From CAIZGX01 sp046048875 (lineage in GTDB: Bacteria; Bacteroidota; Bacteroidia; Flavobacteriales_D; Sanyastnellaceae), in assembly GCA_046048875.1 (NCBI GenBank), contig JBJOFG010000001.1, positions 1 to 64,000 on the forward strand: a DNA stretch of 64,000 nt. The letters run 5' to 3'. A program made the translations under genes and the position numbers. Positions 26,584 to 36,226 of this stretch are shown piece by piece (within the stretch, counting starts at the first letter, position 1; each line of letters begins with the position of its first letter). A model generated the notes under the pieces. It made no database searches. It saw only the letters and a list, made by a program, of their open reading frames with translations, and was not told where the DNA came from.

Positions 26584-27813
26584 TTACGCCACCTTCAATT
26601 GACTCAATTTTGAACTTTCAAATTTCTCACGGGCGTAAGCCAGTGTTACTTTGAACTCTTTCTCTTCCGTTTGATTTGGAATTTCAAACATTAAATCCAA
26701 CAAGATTGCTTCGCAGATTGAACGCAATCCACGCGCACCCAACTTGTACGTCATTGCCTTTTCCACAATGTAATCCAACACTTGCTTTTCGAAGGAAAGC
26801 TTCACCCCGTCCATTTCGAACAACTTCACGTATTGCTTCACCAAAGCGTTTTTCGGCTCGGTTAAAATTCTTCTCAACGCAGATTCATCCAACGGATTCA
26901 AGAAAGTCAACACGGGGAAACGACCAATCAATTCTGGAATTAATCCGAACTGCTTCAAATCGGCAGGAGCAATGTATTGCAACCAACCGCCTTGTTCCTC
27001 AACCGTCTTCGCATTGCGGTATCCAATGCTTGCAGTATTCATGCGACGTTCAATGTGCTTTTCAATTCCATCGAAAGCACCACCGCAAACGAAGAGAATA
27101 TTCTTGGTATCGATTTGAATCATCTTCTGCTCCGGATGCTTTCTTCCGCCTTGCGGTGGAACGCTAACTGTAGCCCCTTCCAACAATTTAAGCAACGCTT
27201 GTTGAACACCCTCACCACTTACGTCACGCGTAATGCTTGGGTTATCACTCTTGCGCGCAATCTTATCTATTTCATCAATGAAAACAATTCCACGTTCTGC
27301 TTTTTGCACATCGAAGTCGGCGCTTTGAAGCAGTCTTGAAAGAATGCTTTCCACGTCTTCTCCTACGTAACCGGCTTGTGTAAGAACCGTTGCGTCTGCA
27401 ATGCAAAATGGAACGTTCAACATTTTCGCAATGGTTTTTGCTAGAAGGGTTTTTCCTGTTCCGGTTTCACCCACCAAAACAATGTTCGACTTTTCAATTT
27501 CTACTTCGTCGTCTTTCTTTCCGGCTGCATGCTGCGCCAAACGCTTGTAGTGATTGTATACAGCAACGCTCAACACCTTCTTGGCTTCGTCTTGGCCAAT
27601 GATGTATTCATTCAAAAAGTCTCTGATTTCAATGGGCTTCAACAATTCCGAAGTGCTGAATTCTTCTTGCGGAACAACAGCTTCTTCCTTCACAATCTCG
27701 TTCGCTTGTCTTGCACAGTCGTCGCAAATGTGTCCAGAAACACCCGCAATTAGCACATTCACCTCGCTCTTTTTTCTTCCACAAAACGAGCAATTAATCT
27801 CTTGTTTAGACAT
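26584..27813 (-). CDS. clpX: ATP-dependent Clp protease ATP-binding subunit ClpX
   Basis: ClpX unfolds tagged proteins and feeds them into ClpP. The 409-residue protein has the N-terminal zinc-binding domain (Cys pairs in CSFCGRK and CDDC, residues 8-36), Walker A GETGTGKT, Walker B IVFIDEIDKI and the C-terminal AAA+ small domain. Its partner clpP lies 2.5 kb upstream at 30373-31053, separated by priA, so the usual clpP-clpX pair is split. A -7 element 16 bases before the start suggests an own promoter; mutS follows after one base. Confidence 0.96.
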   Translation of the reverse strand: MSKQEINCSFCGRKKSEVNVLIAGVSGHICDDCARQANEIVKEEAVVPQEEFSTSELLKPIEIRDFLNEYIIGQDEAKKVLSVAVYNHYKRLAQHAAGKKDDEVEIEKSNIVLVGETGTGKTLLAKTIAKMLNVPFCIADATVLTQAGYVGEDVESILSRLLQSADFDVQKAERGIVFIDEIDKIARKSDNPSITRDVSGEGVQQALLKLLEGATVSVPPQGGRKHPEQKMIQIDTKNILFVCGGAFDGIEKHIERRMNTASIGYRNAKTVEEQGGWLQYIAPADLKQFGLIPELIGRFPVLTFLNPLDESALRRILTEPKNALVKQYVKLFEMDGVKLSFEKQVLDYIVEKAMTYKLGARGLRSICEAILLDLMFEIPNQTEEKEFKVTLAYAREKFESSKLSQLKVA

Positions 27814-27829
27814 CTTTAATTCTTTCCCA

Positions 27830-27837
27830 CAAAGGTA
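27830..27837 (-). promoter_or_regulatory. -7 element of the clpX promoter
   Basis: TACCTTTG on the minus strand, exact TAnnTTTG match, 16 bases before clpX and just after the priA stop. No obvious TTG at the -33 position. Confidence 0.38.
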
Positions 27838-27852
27838 ATGAAACTCGGCTGT

Positions 27853-30312
27853 TTACATAGGGTCCACGTCAATAGACACGCGAACCATTTTGTATTTCTG
27901 CTGAGACGTGAGCGTATGCGAACAATCGATGAGATAACGCTTCACTTGTGCGGGGGACATTTCACTTGGAATTCGAATCCAAAATTGCTGAATGTAATAG
28001 TTGTTCACGCGTCCAATGGCGGGGGTTTCAGGCCCAGAATAATTTCCAAACAACGACTCGAAAAACCACGTGGCAAGTTCGGCAGCAGCGCTTAACGCAA
28101 CACCTTGCTCTTTGTGCTTCACCGTAATTTTTATCATTCGTGTGAAGGGCGGATACCTGAACTGCTTGCGCTCGGCCAATTCCAACGTGAAGAATTGTGC
28201 GTAGTTATTGTTTTCAATCAACGGGAAAACCCAATGCTCGGGATCGTACGTTTGAATAAGAACTCGACCGCGTTCTTCGCGTCTTCCGCTTCTTCCAGAC
28301 ACTTGAACCATCATTTGAAAAGCGCGCTCTATCGAGCGAAAATCGGGATGCTTCAGCATGCGATCGGCATTCAAGATGCCCACCAAATGCACATTGCTGA
28401 AGTCGAGTCCCTTCGTGACCATCTGCGTTCCAATGAGCACATCGGTCTTTCCACTTTCAAACTCTGAAATTATTTTATGGTGTGCATGTTTGCCGCGCGC
28501 AACGTCCAAGTCCATGCGTGAAATACGAATATGCGGAAGGCATTCGCCCAACTCTTCTTCAATGCGTTCTGTTCCGGCGCCCAACATTTTGAACGCATTC
28601 GCACCGCACGATGGGCATTGCTGAACAGGAATTTCATGATGACCACAATAGTGACATCGCAATTCATGGTGAAATTTGTGGTACGTTAAACTCACATCGC
28701 AGTTCTTGCACTCGGGGGTGTAATGACACATTTCACATTCCCACAGAGGCGTGTATCCGCGGCGGTTCTGAAAGAGAATAACCTGCTTACCTTCCTTCAC
28801 CGTTTGATCAATGGCTTCCAACAAAACCGAAGAGAAAACCCCTTGCATGCGCTTGGCTTGAAGCTCAGAGCGCAGATTTACAAAGTTTATCTTTGGTTGA
28901 ACCGCATTGCCATAACGCTCGAACATTTCAACCAACTGATACTTTTTCTGTGTCGCATTGAAGTACGATTCCAACGAAGGTGTTGCACTTCCCAATACCA
29001 CTTGAGCGTTTGAAAGCACACTCAACTTAATGGCCGTATCGCGCGCATGATAACGCGGTGCAGGATCTTGCTGTTTGAACGTCCCCTCGTGTTCTTCATC
29101 AACGATAATTAAACCAAGATTTTCAAAAGGAAGAAACACACCAGAACGGGCTCCAAGAACAATATCAAATCTATGTAAATCTGAATGTACGCGATGCCAC
29201 ACTTCCGTGCGTTCGTGGGTGCTGTAGCCGCTGTGGTATACACCAACGCGAACACCGAAGTACTTTTGAATACGCTCAATCAAATGCGAAGTCAATGCAA
29301 TTTCCGGAACCAACAACAACACTTGTTTTCCTTGTTGAATTTGCTCTTGCATTAGATGCAGGTAAACTTCTGTTTTTCCTGAAGAGGTTACTCCGTGAAG
29401 CAGTGTTACCCCGTTATGCGCCTTTATCTTTTCAAAAGCACTTTGCTGTAATTCGCTTAATACTGGTAAGGGCTGAAGCTCTTGATCACCGCTAATCATG
29501 CGTAATTCAGAGCGTTCTTCAATGGCAAGAATTCCCTTCTTCACCAATGCTGATATAGCAGAAGCATCGGTCTTCGATTGTATCTCGAGTTCCTTTTTCT
29601 TCACTGATTCTCCTGCGGTTCCGTCCCATTTGCTCATTTGCAAAAAGGTCATGAGCACTTGAATCTGCTTGTCTGCATTGCGTTTTTCCAACGCTGAAAA
29701 ATGATGTTGCAGCTGTTCGTCGGTGTTTCCGTTTTCTCCAACTGTTACATAAGAAACACGCTTCGGAATGAACTTTTCCTTCACCTCTTCGAAAGACGCA
29801 ATAGCATTCTTCTTCAATAGGTTTTTTAATGTGGAATGAATGGAAACCTTTGGCAGCGCGTGTTGTATGTCTTTCGACATAACGCCCATCCCGCGATCTT
29901 TTTCCAAAATAACATCTACAACCGAACGTTCATTCGGTGTTAATTCTACAGCAAGATCCTTTGTTGTGTAAACCGTTTCGCTCGATAATTTCAATCCGCT
30001 AGGAAGTGCGGCTGTCATGACTTCCCCGAGTGTGCAAGCGTAGTACTTCGCAATCCATTCCCACAGTTGCATCTGTGTTTCTGAAACCACAGGAACATCA
30101 TCCAAAACCTCTTCAAAATACTTCGCCGCATAATCTTTCGGAACCTCTTCATGCACCCGCCAAACAATTGCGGTATAACGCTTCGATTTTCCCAATGGCA
30201 CCACCACACGAACCCCTTGCTGAACGTAGTTTTCCCAGGCCACAGGAACCCTGTAGGTAAGCACCTGCGGAAGTGCTAGTGGGACAACAACATCAACAAA
30301 AAAAGTCTTCAT
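27853..30312 (-). CDS. priA: Primosomal protein N' (replication restart helicase PriA)
   Basis: PriA reloads the replisome at stalled forks. The 819-residue protein has the N-terminal DNA-binding domain, a superfamily 2 helicase core with Walker A GVTSSGKTEVY and DEEHE box, and a Cys-rich zinc-binding insert around residues 535-580 (CEMC, CKNC, CHYC, CPSC pairs) followed by GAGTERIEEEL. The length is somewhat above E. coli PriA (732) but normal for Bacteroidota. An 11-bp-stem palindrome sits just upstream, between priA and clpP. Confidence 0.95.
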   Translation of the reverse strand: MKTFFVDVVVPLALPQVLTYRVPVAWENYVQQGVRVVVPLGKSKRYTAIVWRVHEEVPKDYAAKYFEEVLDDVPVVSETQMQLWEWIAKYYACTLGEVMTAALPSGLKLSSETVYTTKDLAVELTPNERSVVDVILEKDRGMGVMSKDIQHALPKVSIHSTLKNLLKKNAIASFEEVKEKFIPKRVSYVTVGENGNTDEQLQHHFSALEKRNADKQIQVLMTFLQMSKWDGTAGESVKKKELEIQSKTDASAISALVKKGILAIEERSELRMISGDQELQPLPVLSELQQSAFEKIKAHNGVTLLHGVTSSGKTEVYLHLMQEQIQQGKQVLLLVPEIALTSHLIERIQKYFGVRVGVYHSGYSTHERTEVWHRVHSDLHRFDIVLGARSGVFLPFENLGLIIVDEEHEGTFKQQDPAPRYHARDTAIKLSVLSNAQVVLGSATPSLESYFNATQKKYQLVEMFERYGNAVQPKINFVNLRSELQAKRMQGVFSSVLLEAIDQTVKEGKQVILFQNRRGYTPLWECEMCHYTPECKNCDVSLTYHKFHHELRCHYCGHHEIPVQQCPSCGANAFKMLGAGTERIEEELGECLPHIRISRMDLDVARGKHAHHKIISEFESGKTDVLIGTQMVTKGLDFSNVHLVGILNADRMLKHPDFRSIERAFQMMVQVSGRSGRREERGRVLIQTYDPEHWVFPLIENNNYAQFFTLELAERKQFRYPPFTRMIKITVKHKEQGVALSAAAELATWFFESLFGNYSGPETPAIGRVNNYYIQQFWIRIPSEMSPAQVKRYLIDCSHTLTSQQKYKMVRVSIDVDPM

Positions 30313-30326
30313 CGTCTATAAACAAA

Positions 30327-30351
30327 TAGAGACACGAAGGTCGTGTCTCTA
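30327..30351. repeat. Perfect palindromic element with 11-bp stem between clpP and priA
   Basis: TAGAGACACGA and TCGTGTCTCTA flank a 3-base AGG loop. This looks like the GTAGAGACnnG...CGnGTCTCTAC family of dispersed intergenic palindromes I recall from several Bacteroidota and cyanobacteria. No long T-run follows on either strand, so termination is uncertain. It occurs once in the window. Confidence 0.6.
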
Positions 30352-30372
30352 CTTTCTTTCGGTTTGAAATTC

Positions 30373-31053
30373 TTATGGTTTTCTTTCCAATACTTCGTCA
30401 ATCATTCCATACTCTTTCGCCTCAGAAGCAATCATCCAATAATCGCGATCGCTATCTGCCCACACTTGATCGTATGATTTACCGCTGTGTGTAGCAATGA
30501 TGTCATACAATTCCTTCTTCAATTTTTGAATCTCACGTGCAGTGATTTCAATGTCTGAAGCTTGTCCGCGTGCACCACCTAAAGGTTGGTGAATCATAAC
30601 GCGTGAGTGCTTCAATCCAGTACGTTTTCCAGCTTGACCAGCGCACAACAAAACAGCTCCCATAGACGCAGCCATACCCGTGCAAATCGTTGCAACGTCT
30701 GGATTGATGTATTGCATAGTATCATAAATACCTAGACCCGCGTATACACTTCCTCCTGGTGAGTTGATGTAGATCTGAATGTCTTTCTTAGAATCTGTAC
30801 TTTCTAAAAACAACAACTGCGCTTGAATAATATTCGCGATGTAGTCATCGATTTCAGTTCCTAAGAAAATAATTCTATCAGCCATCAAACGAGAGAACAC
30901 ATCAACCTCACGGAAAGGCATGTGACGCTCTTCAATAACTGTTCTTGTCATGTTCTCTGGACCATACATGTGAGAGATCACATCGTTCACCACTGTGCTA
31001 TTGATACCGAGGTGACCAGTAGCATATTTTTTAAATTCTTTACGTTCAAACAT
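30373..31053 (-). CDS. clpP: ATP-dependent Clp protease proteolytic subunit ClpP
   Basis: ClpP is the serine protease barrel that degrades substrates delivered by ClpX. The 226-residue protein has the catalytic Ser in TGMAASMGAVLL and the catalytic His in MIHQPLGG. The family segments RIIFLGTEIDD and IYINSPGGSVYAGLGIYDTMQ are also present. The N-terminus is some 25 residues longer than the mature E. coli form and may be processed. A TATCTTCG element lies 16 bases before the start. clpX is downstream beyond priA. Confidence 0.96.
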   Translation of the reverse strand: MFERKEFKKYATGHLGINSTVVNDVISHMYGPENMTRTVIEERHMPFREVDVFSRLMADRIIFLGTEIDDYIANIIQAQLLFLESTDSKKDIQIYINSPGGSVYAGLGIYDTMQYINPDVATICTGMAASMGAVLLCAGQAGKRTGLKHSRVMIHQPLGGARGQASDIEITAREIQKLKKELYDIIATHSGKSYDQVWADSDRDYWMIASEAKEYGMIDEVLERKP

Positions 31054-31069
31054 ACTGTAATATTTGTGT

Positions 31070-31077
31070 CGAAGATA
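31070..31077 (-). promoter_or_regulatory. Possible -7 element of the clpP promoter
   Basis: TATCTTCG on the minus strand, the TAnnTTCG variant, 16 bases before clpP. No clear -33 element. Confidence 0.33.
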
Positions 31078-31126
31078 CAGCGGTTTTCAATTGGAAACCT
31101 TGCCTTCAACTTGATGATTTTTCAAC

Positions 31127-31351
31127 TTATCCTAAAAATTCAAATCGTTTGAATTTGATGCGGCCCAACTCGCATTCATCTTCCCACATAGCAAGTGGGC
31201 GGGCGTATACAGAGCCAAAAGGAATGGACTTGTATATTACCAAAGGCTCCTTTGTCTCGCTGTGATTGGCCAAGGTTACTATCTCGTAAACTCCACCTTT
31301 GTAATGTTTCCAACGCTCGCCTGGCATTGGATACCTCATCGCTTTTTCCAT
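31127..31351 (-). CDS. DUF1653 family small protein
   Basis: A 74-residue cytoplasmic protein of unknown function. The pattern GERWKHYKGGVYEIVTLANHSETKEPLVIYKS, followed by VYARPLAMWED and a short C-terminal RFEFLG, is the compact DUF1653 domain. Members are often annotated only by that name. It starts 9 bases after the dnaG stop on the same strand, so it is probably co-transcribed with dnaG. An open frame this short is credible because the family pattern covers its whole length. Confidence 0.8.
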   Translation of the reverse strand: MEKAMRYPMPGERWKHYKGGVYEIVTLANHSETKEPLVIYKSIPFGSVYARPLAMWEDECELGRIKFKRFEFLG

Positions 31352-31360
31352 CGTAATTGT

Positions 31361-33334
31361 TTATAAAACTACCGTTCCAAAATTATCTGCCAACTGCTTG
31401 CGCACGTCATCTAACCGTTTCTTTTCCGCCAACAAAATCATCACCTCGTCTTCATTCGTTTCCACTTCCAATTGAGATTCTATGGCCTTCGCAGCAATTT
31501 GCACGTGCCGCATTTTCATGCGAAACAAGCAGTCTTTTGCGGCTTTCCCAACAATGTACTCTTCCGACTCGGTTAGAATACCGTGTTTCTTTTGCCAATT
31601 CTCGCTTATTTGATGTCTCTGCGTTAACACATTAACCGCTTCACTTCGAACTTGTTCTTCCTCGTGAGAAATAAAATTCGTGTGATTTGGCATCGTGTTC
31701 TCTTGAACCAACTCTAAATATTCCTTCAACATCTTCGAATAAACTTCGGACTGAAGGGTCATAAAATCGTGCTCCAAATTTCCAATTAAATAATCGGCTA
31801 CCGAAACATGGATTACCTCACGCTTTCCTTCTTCCGTAATAATTTCAATTGGCATTTCAAATTCCCCATACATCAACAGTATGCGCATGAAATCGCGTTC
31901 TTGAGCATCTGCATTCAGAGTGTCCGGAACAGGAACCGTCTCGTCAAACGGCGTTGAGGGTTGGGCTTCAGCCGGTGCATGAACCGCCCCCGACTCTTCA
32001 GTAGAAGCGGGTTTTGACGGGCCTTTCTTTAAATTTTCTTGAAGCGATTTGTTCAACTCCAAGAGCAGAACAGACTCGCCAATGCCCATGATTTGCGAGC
32101 AGTCTTGCACAAAAACCGAACGCTTAATTGCATCTGGAATTAGTGCAATGCTGTCCACAATTCCACGAATTAACCCCGCTTTTTTAATCGGATCATTTCC
32201 TACTTCTTCAAGAAGTAATGCGGTTTTATATCGAATAAAATCCTTCGCGTTATCCTTCACATACAGCTGAATCTCTTCACTGCTGTGCTTTCTAGAATAA
32301 CTGTCAGGGTCATCGCCATCTGGAAATGTTGCAACGCGAACGTTCAACCCTTCCTTCAATATCATGTCAATACCTCGGAAACTGGCTTTAATTCCAGCTT
32401 TGTCTCCGTCGTATAAAATCGTAATGTTCTGGGTGAATCGACGAATGAGGCGAATTTGTCCTTCCGTCAAACTCGTTCCACTACTCGCAACCACATTCTC
32501 AACGCCTGCTTGGTGAAGCGCAATCACGTCGGTATACCCTTCAACCAAAAAACAATTGTCTTCCTTCACCATCGCGTTCTTCGCGAGGTGCAGACCATAC
32601 AGAGTGTTCGATTTGTGATAGAGATCGCTTTCGGGACTGTTGAAATACTTCGCAATGTCTTTCTCTGCCTTCAGTGTTCTTCCACCAAACGCAATCACCT
32701 TTCCACTCACATTGTGAATCGGGAACATTACACGTCCACGGAAGAAGTCATACGGCGATCCGTCCTTCTCACGGGTTAATCCCGTCTTCAACAAATACGT
32801 CAAAGAATGCCCTGCAGACAGCGCTGCTTGCGACATCTTGTCCCATCCGTCCGGACAATATCCGAGTTGAAATTTCTTCAGGGTGTCCTCACGAAAACCG
32901 CGTGCTTCGAAATAAGACAAGCCAATGGCTCTGCCCATTTCGGTATTGTACATCTGATCTTGAAAATACTTGTTCGCGAATTCTGTGACAACAGAAAGTT
33001 GTTCGCGCTCGCTTTTTTCAGCTTTTTGTTCTTCGGTCTGACTCTCTTCTTCAATTTCAATATTGTACCTGTTAGCCAACCAGCGCAAGGCTTCCGGATA
33101 GGTAAGCTTCTCGTGCTGCATGAGAAAGTCAATGGCGTTTCCACCTTTCCCAGAACTGAAATCTTTGTAAATCCCTTTCGACGGAACAACGAAAAAACTC
33201 GGAGTTTTTTCATTCACAAACGGAGAAAGACCGCGATACGAAGACCCGCTTTTTTTCAAATGAACAAACTCTCCAATAACATCTTCAACGATGATGGCTT
33301 GGAAAATTCGGTCTATGGTGGAACGGGAAATCAT
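31361..33334 (-). CDS. dnaG: DNA primase with zinc-ligand residues replaced
   Basis: DnaG makes the RNA primers for DNA replication. The 657-residue protein has the N-terminal CHC2-like domain (about 1-100), the RNA-polymerase/Toprim core (about 115-340, with VEGYTDVIALHQAG and YDGDKAG) and a C-terminal helicase-binding region. The zinc-binding Cys-His-Cys-Cys set is absent: the positions read Ser37, Val40, Asp58 and Ser61 in SPFVNEKTPSF and YKDFSSGKGG. I recall similar replacements in other flavobacterial primases, so the fold may be kept without zinc. The start is supported by a -7 element 8 bases upstream. Confidence 0.94.
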   Translation of the reverse strand: MISRSTIDRIFQAIIVEDVIGEFVHLKKSGSSYRGLSPFVNEKTPSFFVVPSKGIYKDFSSGKGGNAIDFLMQHEKLTYPEALRWLANRYNIEIEEESQTEEQKAEKSEREQLSVVTEFANKYFQDQMYNTEMGRAIGLSYFEARGFREDTLKKFQLGYCPDGWDKMSQAALSAGHSLTYLLKTGLTREKDGSPYDFFRGRVMFPIHNVSGKVIAFGGRTLKAEKDIAKYFNSPESDLYHKSNTLYGLHLAKNAMVKEDNCFLVEGYTDVIALHQAGVENVVASSGTSLTEGQIRLIRRFTQNITILYDGDKAGIKASFRGIDMILKEGLNVRVATFPDGDDPDSYSRKHSSEEIQLYVKDNAKDFIRYKTALLLEEVGNDPIKKAGLIRGIVDSIALIPDAIKRSVFVQDCSQIMGIGESVLLLELNKSLQENLKKGPSKPASTEESGAVHAPAEAQPSTPFDETVPVPDTLNADAQERDFMRILLMYGEFEMPIEIITEEGKREVIHVSVADYLIGNLEHDFMTLQSEVYSKMLKEYLELVQENTMPNHTNFISHEEEQVRSEAVNVLTQRHQISENWQKKHGILTESEEYIVGKAAKDCLFRMKMRHVQIAAKAIESQLEVETNEDEVMILLAEKKRLDDVRKQLADNFGTVVL

Positions 33335-33342
33335 GGGACTAC

Positions 33343-33350
33343 CAAAGGTA
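33343..33350 (-). promoter_or_regulatory. -7 element of the dnaG promoter
   Basis: TACCTTTG on the minus strand, exact TAnnTTTG match, in the 19-base gap between the leuS stop and the dnaG start. Only 8 bases separate it from the ATG, so the leader would be very short. Confidence 0.35.
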
Positions 33351-33353
33351 GTG

Positions 33354-36161
33354 TTACATGACTACATTCACAATACGTTTTGGAACAACAATGATTTTTT
33401 TCGGGGTTTTCCCTTCCAAATATTTCGCTGTGCTTTCATGCGCCATTACTTGTGCCTCAACATCTGCGCCGCTCATGCCCACCGGAAGCGACAAGAAGAA
33501 TCTTGTTTTTCCATTGAATGAAATCGGATATTCGAAGTTATCGTCTTCCAAATATTTACTCTCAGCAACAGGCCAAGATTCATTCATAACTGAAGTGGAA
33601 TGACCCAAATTCTTCCAAAGCTCTTCCGCCAAGTGAGGAGCATAAGGAGAAAGCATAACAACCAAAGGCTCCAAAGCCTGACGCTTGTTACATTTCAAGT
33701 CTGTCAATTCATTCGTAGCAATCATGAATGCGCTAACAACCGTGTTCCAAGAGAAGCGCTCAAGGTCTTCGGTAATTTTCTTAATGGTCTTGTGAACCAC
33801 GCGCATCTCAGCTGCAGTGGCTTCTTCAGACGAAACAGAGAATGTTTCATTTTCGAGGAACAAACGGTGGAAGCGACGCAAGAAATTGTGCACGCCGTTA
33901 ATACCCTTGGTATCCCATGGTTTGCTTTGCTCAACAGGGCCTAAGAACATTTCGTAGCAACGCAACGTGTCTGCTCCGAATTTCTCAATTAATTCATCCG
34001 GAGTTTGAACGTTGTACTTCGACTTTGACATTTTCTCAACTTCCCAACCGCAGGTGTATTCGCCGTTTTCATTCAACATGAATTCTGCGTTTGCGTATTC
34101 TGGAAGCCAATTCTTGAAGCCTTCAATGTTCAACTTGTCGTTGTCTACCAAAGAAATATCTGCATACAATCGTTGTGTTTCAAACTCTTTTCTTCGTTCG
34201 AAAGAAATGAAAGTGTTGCTGTCTTTAATGCGATAAACAAAGCTACTTCGTCCAAGGATCATCCCTTGGTTAATCATTTTCTTGAACGGCTCGTTGAACG
34301 GTATGTATCCCAAGTCGAACAACACTTTCGTCCAAAAACGAGAATACAACAAGTGACCCGTTGCGTGTTCTGCACCGCCCATGTATAAGTCTACTTGTCC
34401 CCAATATTTAATTCGCTCTTCCGAAGCAAAAACCGAATGATTGTTCGGGTCCATGTAACGCAAGAAATACCAAGAAGATCCTGCCCATCCTGGCATGGTG
34501 TTGCATTCCATGGGCATGCCGTTTCGCTCCCAATTCGTTGCACGCGCCAAAGGTGGTTCGCCTGATTCCGTGGGAAGATAAGCGTCTACATCAGGTAATT
34601 CGGTTGGAAGTTCTTCGGTGTTTATCAAGCGTGGAATTCCGTTTTCGTAATAGATCGGAAACGGCTCTCCCCAATAACGCTGACGACTAAACACCGCATC
34701 GCGTAAGCGATAATTCACACGCTTTTCACCCGCACCAATTTCCATCAAACGCTCACACACCGCGTCAAACGCAGCGTAGTAATTCATTCCATTTAAGAAA
34801 TCTGAATTCGCAAGAAGCGCGTCTTTTGAGGTTTCTGCCTTCTCTGACAAATCAGATTCAGCAAAAATATTTTTTATTTCTAAGTTGAAATGCTTCGCGA
34901 AATCATAGTCGCGTTGGTCTCCCGCTGGAACAGCCATCACCGCACCAGTGCCATATCCAGCCAACACGTAATCACCAATCCAAATTGGAATCTGCTCGCC
35001 AGTCAAAGGATGCAGCGCATAGCTTCCGGTGAATACGCCCGAGATTTTCTTCTCGGCCATACGCTCACGTTCTGTCTTCAATTTTGAATTCGCAACATAT
35101 TCCAACACGGCATTGCGCTGCTCTTCACTCGTAAGCACTTCAACGCTTTCGTGTTCAGGCGCTAAGGTCAAAAACGAAACTCCGTACAAAGTGTCCGGAC
35201 GGGTCGTGAAGACTTCAATTGTTACTTCCTTTTCCGCTTGAAAACGAACGCGCGCTCCGGAAGATTTTCCAATCCAGTTGCGTTGAATTTCTTTAATGTT
35301 ATCAGGCCAATCAATGGCGTCTAAATCGGAAATCAATCGTTCCGAATAGGCCGAAATGCGCATGCTCCATTGACGCATTTTCTTTTGCTCAACTGGATGA
35401 CCACCGCGTTCACTCACACCATCTTTAATTTCATCGTTGGCCAAAACGGTTCCCAAAGCAGGGCACCAATTCACCACAGAGTCGGCCAAATAAGCAATTC
35501 GATAGTTCATAAGAAGGGCTTCCTTCTGCGCTTCGGTCATGCTTTTCCAATCGGTATCGGTGAATTCACCTTCGAAATGAGCAGAGAAAATATGATCAGC
35601 TTCCAACAAATAAGTCTTCCACCACTCTTCATCCATGTGCGCATTCACGCCGTATGAACCGTTCTCTTCAAACTTCGCAATCAACTCAGAAATCGGACGA
35701 GTCTTGTTCGATTCTAAATCGTACCATGCGTTGAACAACAGCCCGAAAATCCATTGCGTCCACTTATAATATTCCGGAGAGCTAGTTCGAAACTCTCTGC
35801 TCCAATCGTAAGAAAATCCAATCTTGTCAAGTTGTTCGCGGTAACGAGCAATGTTTTGTTCTGTCGTCTTCGCGGGGTGCTGCCCGGTTAGAATAGCGTA
35901 TTGCTCAGCCGGAAGTCCGAATGAATCATAGCCCATCGGATGCAACACATTGTATCCTTTGTGACGCATGTAACGGGCGTAAATATCTGAGGCGATATAT
36001 CCGAGTGGGTGTCCAACGTGCAGTCCTGCACCACTTGGATAAGGGAACATGTCTAACACGTAAAACTTCTTCTTATTCGGGTCTTCGGTCACTTTGTAAG
36101 ACTCGTCCTGCGCCCATTTCTTGCGCCAGTTTCCTTCAATATTTCTAAAATCGTATTCCAT
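33354..36161 (-). CDS. leuS: Leucyl-tRNA synthetase
   Basis: LeuRS charges tRNA(Leu) and edits mischarged tRNA. The 935-residue protein has the class I HIGH motif as GLHVGHPLGY (about residues 46-55), the CP1 editing domain (about 270-470), the KMSKS motif in VEKMSKSKYN (about 710-719) and the C-terminal anticodon-binding helices. Length is slightly above E. coli LeuRS (860). It is divergent from pyrH, with a 65-base shared upstream region carrying -7-like elements for both directions. Confidence 0.96.
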   Translation of the reverse strand: MEYDFRNIEGNWRKKWAQDESYKVTEDPNKKKFYVLDMFPYPSGAGLHVGHPLGYIASDIYARYMRHKGYNVLHPMGYDSFGLPAEQYAILTGQHPAKTTEQNIARYREQLDKIGFSYDWSREFRTSSPEYYKWTQWIFGLLFNAWYDLESNKTRPISELIAKFEENGSYGVNAHMDEEWWKTYLLEADHIFSAHFEGEFTDTDWKSMTEAQKEALLMNYRIAYLADSVVNWCPALGTVLANDEIKDGVSERGGHPVEQKKMRQWSMRISAYSERLISDLDAIDWPDNIKEIQRNWIGKSSGARVRFQAEKEVTIEVFTTRPDTLYGVSFLTLAPEHESVEVLTSEEQRNAVLEYVANSKLKTERERMAEKKISGVFTGSYALHPLTGEQIPIWIGDYVLAGYGTGAVMAVPAGDQRDYDFAKHFNLEIKNIFAESDLSEKAETSKDALLANSDFLNGMNYYAAFDAVCERLMEIGAGEKRVNYRLRDAVFSRQRYWGEPFPIYYENGIPRLINTEELPTELPDVDAYLPTESGEPPLARATNWERNGMPMECNTMPGWAGSSWYFLRYMDPNNHSVFASEERIKYWGQVDLYMGGAEHATGHLLYSRFWTKVLFDLGYIPFNEPFKKMINQGMILGRSSFVYRIKDSNTFISFERRKEFETQRLYADISLVDNDKLNIEGFKNWLPEYANAEFMLNENGEYTCGWEVEKMSKSKYNVQTPDELIEKFGADTLRCYEMFLGPVEQSKPWDTKGINGVHNFLRRFHRLFLENETFSVSSEEATAAEMRVVHKTIKKITEDLERFSWNTVVSAFMIATNELTDLKCNKRQALEPLVVMLSPYAPHLAEELWKNLGHSTSVMNESWPVAESKYLEDDNFEYPISFNGKTRFFLSLPVGMSGADVEAQVMAHESTAKYLEGKTPKKIIVVPKRIVNVVM

Positions 36162-36181
36162 AAATCGTGTAGAATCGTTCG

Positions 36182-36189
36182 CGAAGATA
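36182..36189 (-). promoter_or_regulatory. Possible -7 element of the leuS promoter
   Basis: TATCTTCG on the minus strand, 20 bases before leuS, in the shared divergent region with pyrH. Confidence 0.33.
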
Positions 36190-36212
36190 GGGCTTAGAAA
36201 GACCTAATTCAC

Positions 36213-36220
36213 TAACTTCG
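36213..36220 (+). promoter_or_regulatory. Possible -7 element of the pyrH promoter
   Basis: TAACTTCG, 6 bases before the pyrH ATG. A TTA sits about 17 bases upstream. It would give a near-leaderless mRNA. Confidence 0.3.
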
Positions 36221-36226
36221 CGCAGT

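Noticed and set aside
26676..27339. Overlapping plus-strand open frames opposite clpX
   Set aside because: They mirror the codon structure of clpX, overlap each other and show no family motifs.
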